From positions 1 to 64,000 of the forward strand of contig NZ_QYUK01000011.1 in the NCBI RefSeq assembly GCF_003590945.1: 64,000 bases of DNA, read 5' to 3'. The notes below the pieces were generated by a model. The model worked only from the letters and a program-made list of their open reading frames with translations. It was not told the origin of the DNA and ran no database searches. The position numbers were made by a program, and so were the translations under genes. This DNA is from Oleomonas cavernae. GTDB taxonomy: Bacteria; Pseudomonadota; Alphaproteobacteria; Zavarziniales; Zavarziniaceae. Below, piece after piece: positions 17,982 to 26,434 of the stretch (the stretch's first letter is position 1; the number at the start of each line of letters is the position of its first letter).

Positions 17982-18368
17982 TTACGCCGCCGCGCTGGCT
18001 GGCAGCACCACGGTGATCCAGAAGATCGACTGGGCGAGGCCCAGCAGTTCGGCGCCGAAGGAGACCCAGATCAGCGTCGTCGGCCGGCCGTCGGTGACGA
18101 AGCTGATCAGGCGGCCCAAGGTCAGGCCGGCGGTCAGCACGGCGACCAGGACCAGTGCGGGCAGGATCAGCACCGGTACCGCCGCCGCCGCGGTCACCAG
18201 GATGCCGGCGGCGACCGCGACACCACCGGCGCTGGCCCTGGTCTGGTTACGGGCATTGACGCTGTTCAGCTCGATGCCGAAGGGCAGGGACGCCGCCACC
18301 GGGCTGAAGATCGGGCGCAGCCCGACCAGAACGATGATGATGCCGGTAATGATCAGAAAGCCATCCAT
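17982..18368 (-). CDS. DUF4345-like small membrane protein
   Basis: 128 residues with about four membrane helices (an N-terminal FLIITGIIIVLVGL helix, two in the middle and one near the C-terminus). The pattern fits the DUF4345 family of inner-membrane proteins of unknown function. ATG 18368 follows GGGAGAGACGCTC. It lies 29 bases after a TetR gene on the same strand and is probably in its operon. Confidence 0.7.
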   Translation of the reverse strand: MDGFLIITGIIIVLVGLRPIFSPVAASLPFGIELNSVNARNQTRASAGGVAVAAGILVTAAAAVPVLILPALVLVAVLTAGLTLGRLISFVTDGRPTTLIWVSFGAELLGLAQSIFWITVVLPASAAA

Positions 18369-18397
18369 GAGCGTCTCTCCCTTATGTTCTTGCTTGG

Positions 18398-18975
18398 TTA
18401 CGCCTGGCAGGCCAGCAGGGCCTGTACCGTCTTCCTCACCACGGCCGCTGCCGCCTCGACCGGCAGGCCCTGCTCCTGGCGCAGGCGCCGCCAGGCCTCG
18501 AAGCTCATGGCCAGGTCGATCGCATCGATCAGCACCGGGTCGGTCATCTCGGGCGGCAGCACGTCGAGGATCATCTTGCGCTGGAAATGGACCAGGAACT
18601 GGTGGTCCTCGGTCAGGTAGGGCGAGCGGAAGCGCTGCACGTCGGCGGCGTTCTTCACCGGCATCAGCTTCTCCACCACGCGCACGCGGCGGTCGATGAG
18701 CGCGAAGAGCCGGTCGGGCCAGGCCGCGGGCAGGGGGTGGCGACCAGGGGCGCCAGTTCGGCATAGAGGATGCTGTGGATCTCGCGGTAGAGCGAATCCA
18801 TGTCCTCGAACAGGCGGAACACGGTGCGCAGGCCGACACCGGCCTTGGCCGCCACGGCTTCCGCGCCGGGCGCCACATCGCCCGCCCGCACCAGGGCCAG
18901 CATGGCCTCGACGATGCGGCGGCGATTGTCGACCGCGCGCTGACGCCGGCCGTCCAGCAGGGGTGCCTCCGCCAT
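18398..18975 (-). CDS. TetR-type transcriptional regulator, frameshifted
   Basis: The N-terminal half (from ATG 18975) contains a TetR DNA-binding domain: NRRRIVEAMLALVRAGDVAP, then AVAAKAGVGLRTVFRLFEDM. The C-terminal half (18398-18685, RVVEKLMPVKNAADVQRFR) is in another frame. Adding one base to the G5 run at 18733-18737 joins LAPLVATP to LPAAWPDRLFALIDRRVRVV, a single protein of about 192 residues. The start overlaps the stop of the DUF1330-like gene by one base (TGATG). The target is unknown; the neighbouring DUF4345 gene is a natural candidate. Confidence 0.8.
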
Positions 18976-19388
18976 CAAAAGGCGTCGGGCCGGCAGGCGA
19001 TCAGCAATTGCCCCTCCAATCCGGCACTGCGGTGGCCGGAGATCGCCCGCACCGCGTCCGAGGTGGCGATGGCGGCAAAGGCGGCGCGCGAGGGGTACTC
19101 GACCAGGGCGACCACATGCCAGGGCGCCTCGGCCGTACCGATGACCATGCCTGTCGCGTCGCCCGAGAAGATCAGGCGCCCGCCCTGGGACTCGACCAAG
19201 GCCTTCATGGCGGCGGCATAGCGCCCGTAGGCGCCGCGCCCGCTCAAGGCGGCATCCTGGCCGTCGGGATAGGCCGCGGTCTCGCGAAAGCGCAGCAGGT
19301 TCAGCATCACCACCGGGCCGTCGTCCTGAGCGTCGAACAGGGCGCGGATCTGCTCGCCCCTGGGCATTACCGCATTTTCGACCTGCAT
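18975..19388 (-). CDS. DUF1330-like alpha-beta barrel protein
   Basis: 137 residues resembling the DUF1330/dimeric alpha-beta barrel group: VVMLNLLRFRETA, GAYGRYAAAMKALVESQGG, and HVVALVEYPSRAAFAAIATS are the usual core blocks. Function is unknown; the fold is shared with small mono-oxygenases and EthD-like proteins. Its stop overlaps the TetR start, so the order in the operon is DUF1330, TetR, DUF4345. Confidence 0.75.
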   Translation of the reverse strand: MQVENAVMPRGEQIRALFDAQDDGPVVMLNLLRFRETAAYPDGQDAALSGRGAYGRYAAAMKALVESQGGRLIFSGDATGMVIGTAEAPWHVVALVEYPSRAAFAAIATSDAVRAISGHRSAGLEGQLLIACRPDAF

Positions 19389-19496
19389 TGTCGCGCCCTT
19401 CCCTGGCCGATTTTATGACACTGACCGTGCCAATATAGCGCGGCGGCGTCAAGCATCCGCTCTTGACAGGCAACTAGATGGTTGCATATTAAGCCT

Positions 19497-19823
19497 ATGG
19501 ATCTCGACGAGGTGTTCAAGGCCCTGGCGGACCCGACAAGGCGCGCCCTGCTGGACCGGCTTCATGCCCGCAACGGCCAGACCCTGGGCGAATTATGCGA
19601 AGGCCTGGGCATGTCACGCCAGGCGGTGACCAAGCATTTGGGCATCCTGGAGGCAGCGAACCTGGTGGCGGTGCTGCGGCGCGGGCGCGAGAAGCTGCAC
19701 TACCTCAACCCGGTGCCGATCCACGCCATTTCGCAGCGCTGGATCAGCAAATACGAGCACGGCCGGCTGCAGGCACTCGCCGAGCTCAAGAAGCGACTGG
19801 AGGAAGACCCCGATGGCCCATGA
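19497..19823 (+). CDS. ArsR-family winged-helix regulator
   Basis: 108 residues. It has the ArsR helix-turn-helix (ADPTRRALLDRLHARNGQTL, then MSRQAVTKHLGILEAANLV) and a wing RRGREKLHYLNPVP. No metal-binding cysteine motif is seen, so it is of the non-metal type usually paired with SRPBCC proteins. ATG 19497 is preferred over TTG 19482. Its 3' end overlaps the SRPBCC gene by 11 bases. Such pairs usually form a small self-regulated operon. Confidence 0.9.
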   Translation: MDLDEVFKALADPTRRALLDRLHARNGQTLGELCEGLGMSRQAVTKHLGILEAANLVAVLRRGREKLHYLNPVPIHAISQRWISKYEHGRLQALAELKKRLEEDPDGP

Positions 19824-20274
19824 CCGTTTCGTCTATGTCACCTATATCCGCACCACGGTGGAGAAGCTGTGGCAGGCCCTGATCGAGCCCGACTTCACCC
19901 GCCGCTATTGGGCCGAGACCTGGCAGGATTGCACCTGGCAGCCCGGCGCGGCCTGGCGCCTGATGATCCCCGACGGGCGCATCGGCGATGCCGGCGAGGT
20001 TCTGGAGATCGAGCCGCCCCGCCGCCTGGTCCTGTCCTGGCGCAACGAGTTCAAGCCCGAACTGCGCGTCGAAGGCTTCTCCCGCCTGACCTACGAGCTC
20101 GAGACCATGGGCGACATGGTTAAGCTCACCCTGATCCACGAGATGGAGCTGACCGGCTCCAAGCTGATCGAGGCGGTCTCCAGCGGCTGGCCGATGATCC
20201 TGGCCAGCCTCAAGAGCCTGCTCGAAACCGGTCAATCCCTGGAGGCCACCCGCCGCTGGCCGGAAGGGGTTTGA
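19813..20274 (+). CDS. SRPBCC (AHSA1-like) domain protein
   Basis: 153 residues with the START/Bet v1-like fold of the AHSA1 group: VYVTYIRTTVEKLWQALIEP at the N-terminus, RYWAETWQDC, and a long C-terminal helix (GWPMILASLKSLLETGQSL). It should bind a hydrophobic ligand in its cavity; the ligand is unknown. Co-translated with the ArsR regulator, which is a very common arrangement. Confidence 0.9.
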   Translation: MAHDRFVYVTYIRTTVEKLWQALIEPDFTRRYWAETWQDCTWQPGAAWRLMIPDGRIGDAGEVLEIEPPRRLVLSWRNEFKPELRVEGFSRLTYELETMGDMVKLTLIHEMELTGSKLIEAVSSGWPMILASLKSLLETGQSLEATRRWPEGV

Positions 20275-20367
20275 CCGAAATATGCTATCGTCGCCCTTCC
20301 CGCCAAGACAGGAGACGTAACGCCAGCAATTCAGACCAACGATCGACCTGCCCGCCGGCGGTGTTCT

Positions 20368-20733
20368 GTGGTTAGCACCGATCCCCGGGCATTCCTGGAT
20401 CTTTTGGCCCGGCGCGTCACCGCCGTGCTGCGCGCCTCTGGCGACAACAATCTCCGCTTCCTTGCCGTGGATGCGCTGTTCCTCGACTACAGCTTTCTCG
20501 AGCCCGAACAACGGGCCCTGATCGGCATTGCCTACATGTTCGGCATCGGCGGCCGGAAGGGGAACTCGACCTTCGCTTTGAGGCTGGATTTCAGCGATGG
20601 GGCGGCCGCGTCCTGGCGGCTTGGCCGGCTGGTCGAGTTGCTGCCCGATCCGGAAGACCCCCGCTGGCTCGATATCGATCGAAACCAGTGCTACCTCGGC
20701 ATTCGCCTGGGCGAGGTGGCGCAAGGCGTTTGA
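20368..20733 (+). CDS. Hypothetical protein
   Basis: 121 residues, no family recognised. It is predicted to be soluble and mixed alpha/beta, with a C-terminal DIDRNQCYLGIRLGEVAQG. The start is unclear: GTG 20368 has no ribosome site, while a good AGGAGA at 20310-20315 is followed by an open frame without a standard start codon. The true N-terminus may therefore lie about 15 codons upstream, with a start codon lost or non-standard. GC-rich coding usage argues that it is real. Confidence 0.5.
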   Translation: MVSTDPRAFLDLLARRVTAVLRASGDNNLRFLAVDALFLDYSFLEPEQRALIGIAYMFGIGGRKGNSTFALRLDFSDGAAASWRLGRLVELLPDPEDPRWLDIDRNQCYLGIRLGEVAQGV

Positions 20734-20742
20734 CGTAATGGT

Positions 20743-20786
20743 ACCGGCAAAGGCAGGCCTGCCATGTCGGGGGCACCCTTGCCGGT
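20743..20786. other. Hairpin in the gap before azlC
   Basis: ACCGGCAA at 20743-20750 pairs with TTGCCGGT at 20779-20786, and GGCAGGCCTGCC inside it is self-complementary. There is no T-run, so it is not a typical terminator. It could be a 5' leader structure for azlCD. Confidence 0.35.
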
Positions 20787-20840
20787 GATCCCGAGCCGTG
20801 GTGCCATCGCCGCCCCGAGAGCAAGGCTTGGCGCAAGGTA

Positions 20841-21554
20841 ATGACCAGCTCACCGACCCCCCGCCGCGAGATCCTCGACGGCCTGCGCGCCGGCATTACC
20901 ATCTCGCTGGGTGCTGCCCCCTTTGGCCTGATGGTGGGGGCCTCGGCCATGTCGCATGGGTTGAGCCCGCTCGAGGCCATCGCCATGTCGATGCTGGTCT
21001 TCGCCGGGGCGGCGCAGTTTGCCGCTATCGAGCTGTGGGCACAGCCGCTGCCGGTGGCGGCGATCGTGCTGACCGTGGCCGTGCTCAATATCCGCCACCT
21101 CCTGATGGGGGCGTCGATCCGCCCGGTCCTGTTGCCGGCGGGGAAGCTCGGGGCTTCCGGCCTCGTCTTCTTCCTGACCGACGAGAGCTGGGCCGTCACC
21201 TTGGACGCTACCCGGCGGCGCGCCGTGGGGCCGGCGTTCTATGCCGGGGTCTCGCTTCTGCTCTATGGCGTGTGGGTCACCTCGACCGCGCTCGGCACCC
21301 TGCTCAGCCGCGTCATCGAGGACCCCAGCCGGCTTGGTCTCGACTTCATCCTGGTCGCGGTCTTCACCGTGCTGATCCTGGGCCGCTGGACGGGTAAGCG
21401 GGATCTGGCACCCTGGGTGGTCAGCGCCGGCGTGGCGCTGGCTGTCCATCTGCTGCTGCCCGGCAAGTGGTATGTGATCGCCGGTGCGATCGCGGGGGCC
21501 GTTACCGCCGCGGCCCTGCATGAAGAGCCTGAAACGGTGGAGGTCACGCCATGA
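20841..21554 (+). CDS. azlC: AzlC family branched-chain amino acid exporter, large subunit
   Basis: 237 residues with the AzlC pattern of about five to six membrane helices: GITISLGAAPFGLMVGASAM near the N-terminus, VFAGAAQFAAIEL, and VLNIRHLLMGAS. With AzlD it forms a two-subunit exporter for branched-chain amino acids or their analogues in the inner membrane. The gene overlaps azlD by ATGA. No Lrp-type regulator is adjacent. Confidence 0.93.
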   Translation: MTSSPTPRREILDGLRAGITISLGAAPFGLMVGASAMSHGLSPLEAIAMSMLVFAGAAQFAAIELWAQPLPVAAIVLTVAVLNIRHLLMGASIRPVLLPAGKLGASGLVFFLTDESWAVTLDATRRRAVGPAFYAGVSLLLYGVWVTSTALGTLLSRVIEDPSRLGLDFILVAVFTVLILGRWTGKRDLAPWVVSAGVALAVHLLLPGKWYVIAGAIAGAVTAAALHEEPETVEVTP

Positions 21555-21850
21555 TCGACGCCGACCTGGTCCTCGCCTTCGCCGGCATGATCGCCGTCAC
21601 CTATGGCGCGCGCCTCGGCGGGCTGTGGCTGGGCGGCCTGATCCCCACCCACGGCCGCTGGCGCGCGGCGCTCGACGCGCTCACCCCCGCCATGCTGATT
21701 TCCCTGATCGTGCCGACCGCGCTCGCCACCGGCGTCGCCGAGACGGTGGCGACGCTGGTGGTCGCGGTTGCCGTGGTGGCGTGGAAGGCACCGAACCTGG
21801 CGCTGCTGCTGGGCGTGGTGGCGGTCGCGGGGCTGCGGGCGGTGGGGTGA
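21551..21850 (+). CDS. azlD: AzlD family branched-chain amino acid exporter, small subunit
   Basis: 99 residues with four membrane helices, including the family's AVTYGARLGGLWLGGLIP and DALTPAMLISLIVPTALATG. Its ATG overlaps the azlC stop by four bases. It is the partner of AzlC in an inner-membrane exporter. Confidence 0.92.
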   Translation: MIDADLVLAFAGMIAVTYGARLGGLWLGGLIPTHGRWRAALDALTPAMLISLIVPTALATGVAETVATLVVAVAVVAWKAPNLALLLGVVAVAGLRAVG

Positions 21851-21854
21851 GGGT

Positions 21855-21870
21855 CGTCTCGAAGGACGCG
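21855..21870. repeat. Single arm of palindromic repeat family B
   Basis: CGTCTCGAAGGACGCG directly after the azlD stop matches one outer arm of the family B elements at 40733, 46231 and 49180. The other arm is absent, so this is a remnant. Confidence 0.55.
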
Positions 21871-21887
21871 CCTTGTTACCCCGGCCC

Positions 21888-22475
21888 TCAGCCTGCCTTG
21901 AGCCCGGCCAGCACCAGTTTCCACACCCCGTCGAAGGCCGCCATGATGCCCGGATCGCGCCATTCCCCGGCATGGGCGGGCTTGTGGAACCGGGCGGTGG
22001 CATCGAGCACGGCGCGGGCGGTGGCGATGGGGTCGGTGGTTTTGAAGATCCCTTGCGCGGCGCCGTCGGCGATGATGCGGGTCAACTGGTCGAGCAGGTG
22101 GTCGACATGGGCGATGACCACCTCGCGGGCATCCATGGCGATGCGGTGGTAGGTCTCGAACAGTTCGGGATCGTCCAGCACCTTGCGGTGCTTGGCCTCG
22201 ATCAGGCGGTCGAACCACTGGCGCAGGCGCGCATCAGCCGGGCCATCGTCCCGGGCGATGGCTTCGAGCGGCGCCGAGACGCGGGCGAGCCAGCGTTCGG
22301 CCACGGCATCGCGTAGGGCGGCCTTGCTGGCGAAGTGGCGATAGACGCTGCCGTGGCTGACATTCAGCGCACGGGCAACGTCCACCACCGTGGCCTTCTG
22401 CGGCCCGAAGCGGCGCAGGACATCCTCCGCCGCTTCCAGGATCCGCTCGCGGCTCAAGACCTCGTCAGCGGCCAT
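21888..22475 (-). CDS. TetR/AcrR family transcriptional regulator
   Basis: 195 residues. The helix-turn-helix is textbook (RERILEAAEDVLRRFGPQKA, then DVARALNVSHGSVYRHFASK). The C-terminal half resembles the TetR_C_7/AcrR-type domain. It begins 5 bases after the stop of the aldo/keto reductase gene, so the two are one operon and the regulator probably controls itself and the reductase from the promoter upstream of 23482. Confidence 0.92.
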   Translation of the reverse strand: MAADEVLSRERILEAAEDVLRRFGPQKATVVDVARALNVSHGSVYRHFASKAALRDAVAERWLARVSAPLEAIARDDGPADARLRQWFDRLIEAKHRKVLDDPELFETYHRIAMDAREVVIAHVDHLLDQLTRIIADGAAQGIFKTTDPIATARAVLDATARFHKPAHAGEWRDPGIMAAFDGVWKLVLAGLKAG

Positions 22476-22480
22476 CGGGC

Positions 22481-23482
22481 CTATCCCCGTTCGCTGTCCA
22501 GCAGGGCCATCTGCTCGGGCGCATAGCGGGTGCCGGCGATGGCATCGGCGGGGATCGCCCGTTCGATGTCGGCCAGATCGGCAGGGGTAAGCTCAAGGGT
22601 CAAGGCTCCAAGCGACTCGGCGAGGCGGTCCCGGCGACGGGCACCGATCAGCGGGACGATATCCGATCCCCGCGACAGTGCCCAGGCAACCGCGACCTGG
22701 GCGACCGAGGCGCCCTTGTCGGCCGCCACGCCGCGCAAGGTCTCCACCAGTTTCAGGTTCGCCTCGAGATTGGCGCCCTGGAAGCGCGGGCTGTGGGCCC
22801 TGAAATCGCCCGGGCCGGACGCCCCGCCGGCCTGCCAGTGGCCCCCGAGCAGGCCGCGCGAGAGCACGCCGTAAGCGGTGATGCCGATACCCAATTCGCG
22901 GGCGGTGGGCAGGATCTTGGCCTCGATCCCGCGCGTGATCAGGGAATATTCGATCTGCAGGTCGACGATCGGGTGAACGCTGGCGGCCCGGCGCAGGGTC
23001 TGCGCGCCGACTTCCGACAGGCCGATGTGGCGGATGTAGCCGGCCTTAACCAGGTCGGCCAGGGTCCCCACCGTTTCCTCGATCGGCACATTGGGGTCGA
23101 GGCGGGCGGGGCGGTAGATGTCGATGTAGTCGGTGCCCAGGCGTTTCAGCGAATAGGCCAGGAAGTTCTTCAGCGCGGCCGGGCGGTTGTCGATGCCGAC
23201 GAAGGCGCCCTTGGGATCGCGCATGGCGCCGAACTTCACGCTGATCTGTACCGCCTCACGCGGCCGGCCGGCCAGGGCTTCGTGGATCAGCAGCTCGTTG
23301 TGGCCCATGCCATAGAAGTCGCCGGTGTCGATCAGGGTGATGCCGGCATCGAGCGCCGCGTGGATGGTGGCGATGCTCTCCGCCCGGTCGGGCGCGCCAT
23401 AGAAATCGGACATGCCCATGGCGCCGAGGCCCAGGGGGAAGGACTGCGGGCCGGTGCGGCCCAGGGTGCGAAGCGTGGTCAT
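22481..23482 (-). CDS. Aldo/keto reductase (AKR13-like)
   Basis: 333 residues with the aldo/keto reductase barrel: GLGAMGMSDFYG, DTGDFYGMGHNE with the catalytic Asp and Tyr, and the catalytic Lys in SVKFGAMRDP. The usual catalytic His region reads DYIDIYRPARLDP, with Arg where most families have His; this is typical of the AKR13/YajO-like branch. It reduces aldehydes or ketones with NADPH; substrate unknown. ATG 23482 is preferred to the upstream start, which would include an AT-rich control region. First gene of an operon with a TetR regulator. Confidence 0.92.
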   Translation of the reverse strand: MTTLRTLGRTGPQSFPLGLGAMGMSDFYGAPDRAESIATIHAALDAGITLIDTGDFYGMGHNELLIHEALAGRPREAVQISVKFGAMRDPKGAFVGIDNRPAALKNFLAYSLKRLGTDYIDIYRPARLDPNVPIEETVGTLADLVKAGYIRHIGLSEVGAQTLRRAASVHPIVDLQIEYSLITRGIEAKILPTARELGIGITAYGVLSRGLLGGHWQAGGASGPGDFRAHSPRFQGANLEANLKLVETLRGVAADKGASVAQVAVAWALSRGSDIVPLIGARRRDRLAESLGALTLELTPADLADIERAIPADAIAGTRYAPEQMALLDSERG

Positions 23483-23530
23483 GGGGGCTTCCTCGGTTGC
23501 GGTGAAGGGAACATAAACGCACGAATAACA

Positions 23531-23557
23531 AAAATCAATATCTGTCATTTAGATTTT
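23531..23557. promoter_or_regulatory. Possible operator upstream of the aldo/keto reductase
   Basis: AAAATC-N15-GATTTT in the AT-rich gap between divergent genes. It is a weak inverted repeat, but its position suits the TetR regulator of the reductase operon. Confidence 0.3.
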
Positions 23558-23628
23558 GAGGCGGAGCGAAAAATCCGGTGCCATACCGCCCGAATCCCCC
23601 GGGTGTCGTGCTAGACACAAATCTTCAT

Positions 23629-23668
23629 CGTCATCCCGGACGAAGCGCAGCGCAGATCCGGGATGACG
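23629..23668. repeat. Palindromic repeat, family A, short form
   Basis: CGTCATCCCGGA and TCCGGGATGACG flank a 16-base loop. It overlaps the earliest possible start of the HerA-like gene, which argues for a later start there. Confidence 0.65.
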
Positions 23669-23695
23669 GTTTCAATGAGTGCGCGTGGAGGCGGC

Positions 23696-25192
23696 ATGAA
23701 GGTCGGTGTCGAGATGGGGGTGACGGCGAAGGGCGCCGCGGCCATGCTCGATCTCGAGGAATTGCTGGCCACGCGCCTGCTGGTCCAGGGCAATTCCGGC
23801 TCGGGCAAGTCGCACCTGCTGCGCCGCCTGCTGGAGCAGAGCGCCGCCCATGTCCAGCAGGCGGTGATCGATCCGGAGGGCGATTTCATCACCCTGGCCG
23901 ACCGCTTCGGCCATGTCGTGGTCGATGCCGGGCGCAGCGAGGCCGATCTCCAGCGTATCGCCGCCCGCGCCCGCCAGCACCGGGTCTCGGTCGTGCTGAA
24001 CCTCGAAGGCCTGGACGGCGAGGCGCAGATGCGCTGCGCCGCAGCCTTCTTAGGGGGCCTGTTCGATGCCGAGCGTGACTTCTGGTATCCCATGCTGGTG
24101 GTGGTGGACGAGGCGCAATTGTTCGCGCCGTCGGCCGCCGGCGATGTTTCGGACGAGGCGCGCAAGGTCTCGCTGGGGGCCATGGCCAACCTGATGTCGC
24201 GCGGGCGCAAGCGGGGCCTGGCCGGCGTCATCGCCACCCAGCGCCTGGCCAAGCTGGCCAAGAACGTGGCGGCCGAGGCCTCCAATTTCCTGATGGGCCG
24301 CACCTTCCTCGATATCGACATGGCCCGTGCCGCCGACCTGCTGGGCATGGACCGGCGCCAGGCCGAAATGTTCCGCGATCTCACCCGCGGCCAGTTCGTC
24401 GCCTTGGGCCCCGCCTTGTCACGCCTGCCCGTGCCCCTGCACATCGGCGCGGTCGAGACCAGTGCCCGCAGCACCAGCCCGATCCTGGTGCCGTTGCCGC
24501 AGCAGCCGCCGGAAGATGCCCACGACCTGATCTTCAAGCGCGGCGAGGGCGAGCCGGTGCGCCTGGTGCCGATCCGCCCGCCGGCGCCGCCGCCGACGGC
24601 CGACATCCTGCTGGACCTGGCACGCGCCCGCGCCGCCTTCGCCCCGGCCCCGGAAGAACCGGTGGACGAGATGCCGGCCGCCGAGCGCGAGGCCGCCCAG
24701 CGCGCGATCATGGCCGAGATCCTGGCCGACCGGGATGCCGCCTATCGCTCCGTCGCCATCCTCTACCAGGATTTCCTGGTGCGCTGCCGGATCAAGCGCC
24801 TGACCGGCCAGCCCCTGGACCTGCCCGGCTTCCGCCGCCTCCTCGCCGTGGTGCGGGCCGGGGTGGCGGCACCCGCTGACGGCGAGGCGGATGCGGCTTC
24901 GGCCAAGGCGCAGGAGATGGCGGGTGCCTTGTCGGAGGATTTACAGGGCATTTTCCTGCTGCTGGCCCAGGCGGCGATCGCCAATGTGCCGTGCCCACCG
25001 GACGCCGCCATCGCCCGGGCCTATGGCACCCAGTCGCTGGGCCGGGCGCGGCGGTTGCTGACCTATCTGGAAGAATGCGGCGTCATCGTCTGCCGCAACG
25101 ATTTCCGTGGCGGCAGGGTGGTTGCCATCCCCGAACTGGACCGCGAAACCGCCCCGGGCGATCCCAATGCCGCCGACGCCGCGGTGGGGTGA
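23696..25192 (+). CDS. HerA-like/DUF87 ATP-binding protein
   Basis: About 498 residues. The Walker A motif is GNSGSGKSHLLRRLLE (about residue 32), Walker B is LVVVDEAQLF (about residue 135), and an ATQRLAKLAKNV sensor-like segment follows, as in the HerA/FtsK group of DNA-pumping hexameric ATPases. A Pro-rich linker (about residue 290-320) leads to a C-terminal helical region with a winged-helix-like end. HerA normally works with the NurA nuclease, which is not adjacent here, so the process served is unknown. ATG 23696 is chosen because earlier starts fall in the palindromic repeat. Confidence 0.8.
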   Translation: MKVGVEMGVTAKGAAAMLDLEELLATRLLVQGNSGSGKSHLLRRLLEQSAAHVQQAVIDPEGDFITLADRFGHVVVDAGRSEADLQRIAARARQHRVSVVLNLEGLDGEAQMRCAAAFLGGLFDAERDFWYPMLVVVDEAQLFAPSAAGDVSDEARKVSLGAMANLMSRGRKRGLAGVIATQRLAKLAKNVAAEASNFLMGRTFLDIDMARAADLLGMDRRQAEMFRDLTRGQFVALGPALSRLPVPLHIGAVETSARSTSPILVPLPQQPPEDAHDLIFKRGEGEPVRLVPIRPPAPPPTADILLDLARARAAFAPAPEEPVDEMPAAEREAAQRAIMAEILADRDAAYRSVAILYQDFLVRCRIKRLTGQPLDLPGFRRLLAVVRAGVAAPADGEADAASAKAQEMAGALSEDLQGIFLLLAQAAIANVPCPPDAAIARAYGTQSLGRARRLLTYLEECGVIVCRNDFRGGRVVAIPELDRETAPGDPNAADAAVG

Positions 25193-25203
25193 CAGCCAAT
25201 TTA

Positions 25204-25283
25204 TGTCATTCCGGCGAAGGCCGGAATCCATTGAGACATCGCGCGCTGCCCCAGAATGGATCCCGGCCTTCGCCGGGATGACG
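25204..25283. repeat. Palindromic repeat, family A (CGGCGAAGGCCGG form)
   Basis: TGTCATTCCGGCGAAGGCCGG and a matching CGGCCTTCGCCGGGATGACG flank a 40-base spacer, between convergent genes. Confidence 0.75.
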
Positions 25284-25290
25284 ATAGGGA

Positions 25291-26313
25291 TTACAATGCG
25301 GCCCGGAACTCCCCCGGGGTCAGCCCGGTCCAGCGCTTGAAGGCGTGCTGGAACGTGCTCTGTTCCGTATAGCCCAGCATGAAGGCGATCTCGACCAGGG
25401 AGATTTCAGGGTTGCGCAGGTAGCTTTCAGCGCGCGAGCGGCGCACGGCGTCGGTCAGGTCGCGGAAGCTGCAGCCGTGGTCGGCCAGCCGGCGGTGCAG
25501 GGTGCGCGGCGACAGGCCCAGGGCCGGCGCCACCTGGTCCAGCGAGGCGCGGCCCAGCCCTAAGTTTTCCGCGATCACCAGGCGCGTTCGCCGCAGCAGG
25601 CCGGGTTCGCCCGCCAGGGCTTTCAGGGCGCTCTCTGCCTGCAACTCCGCCAGCCGGCGCAGTTCGGGGCTGCCCATGGCGATCGGCAGATCCAGCACCC
25701 AGGCCGGGAAGGTGAGCTTGGTCACCGGCTGGTCGAAGCGCGGGGTGGCGCGGAAGATGCGCTCGTATTCCGCGATCCGGGCCGGGCGGGGAAAGCGGAA
25801 ATGCGCCTCCCAGGCCAGGTCGGTGCGCCCGGTCAGCCAGCCGCCCAGGCTGACGGTGGCCGCCGCCCAAAGCTGGTCCATGGCCGGGGGCGGGGTCTCG
25901 CCCGCCCATTCGAAGACATCCTCCGCCCGGTCCCCCTCGCGGTGAACGCGCGAGCGGCCGACATCGCCCATCAGGCGGTGATAGCGGCCGAACTGCTGCC
26001 CCGCTTCGCCCAGTGTGGCGCAATTGACCAGGACATAGCCGGCCACCCCCATGTGGCGGATGCGGAAGGCCTCGCCCACCTTGAGCGCCAGGTCCGGGTC
26101 GTCGGTATGGCCGGTGATCCGGCCCAGCATGCCCAGCCAGTTGGCGCGGGAGGTGAGGGCATGGGAGTCCTTGGCCTCGATCTCCGCCACCTGCCAGGCC
26201 GGCAGCACGCTCGCGGGGGCGAGGCCCAGGGCGCGCAGATAGTCGAACAGCAGCCGGGCATAGGCGGCCGAAATCGTCGGCGCGTCGGGGCGTGCTGCGT
26301 CGGCCAAGGTCAT
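25291..26313 (-). CDS. AraC family transcriptional regulator with arabinose-binding-like N-domain
   Basis: 340 residues. The N-terminal two-thirds resemble the PF12625 domain of OruR/ArgR-like and steroid- or lipid-associated AraC regulators; the C-terminus has the two helix-turn-helix units (LGLSPRTLHRRLADHGCSF and SLVEIAFMLGYTEQSTFQHAFKRWTG). ATG 26313 fits homologues; longer starts run into the divergent promoter. It faces the SDR/3-beta-HSD/EthD-like/5-alpha-reductase operon and is the obvious candidate for its activator. Confidence 0.92.
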   Translation of the reverse strand: MTLADAARPDAPTISAAYARLLFDYLRALGLAPASVLPAWQVAEIEAKDSHALTSRANWLGMLGRITGHTDDPDLALKVGEAFRIRHMGVAGYVLVNCATLGEAGQQFGRYHRLMGDVGRSRVHREGDRAEDVFEWAGETPPPAMDQLWAAATVSLGGWLTGRTDLAWEAHFRFPRPARIAEYERIFRATPRFDQPVTKLTFPAWVLDLPIAMGSPELRRLAELQAESALKALAGEPGLLRRTRLVIAENLGLGRASLDQVAPALGLSPRTLHRRLADHGCSFRDLTDAVRRSRAESYLRNPEISLVEIAFMLGYTEQSTFQHAFKRWTGLTPGEFRAAL

Positions 26314-26334
26314 TTCCCAATCCCTCCCGACGCG

Positions 26335-26355
26335 ATTGTGGCGGAATTTCACAAT
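26335..26355. promoter_or_regulatory. Inverted repeat between AraC gene and steroid-like operon
   Basis: ATTGTG-N9-CACAAT is a perfect inverted repeat in the 121-base divergent gap. It is a candidate operator for the AraC regulator, although AraC proteins more often bind direct repeats. Confidence 0.4.
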
Positions 26356-26401
26356 GATTTGGCAAGTTTTCGCAATATCAGGCTGCGGCGCGCCCCGCAT
26401 T

Positions 26402-26418
26402 CTTAGCCCGTGGCTAAG
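26402..26418. promoter_or_regulatory. Short hairpin just before the SDR start
   Basis: CTTAGCC-CGT-GGCTAAG ends 16 bases before ATG 26435. It could fold in the mRNA leader or act as an operator. Confidence 0.35.
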
Positions 26419-26434
26419 TGGCGGACCGGCACCC

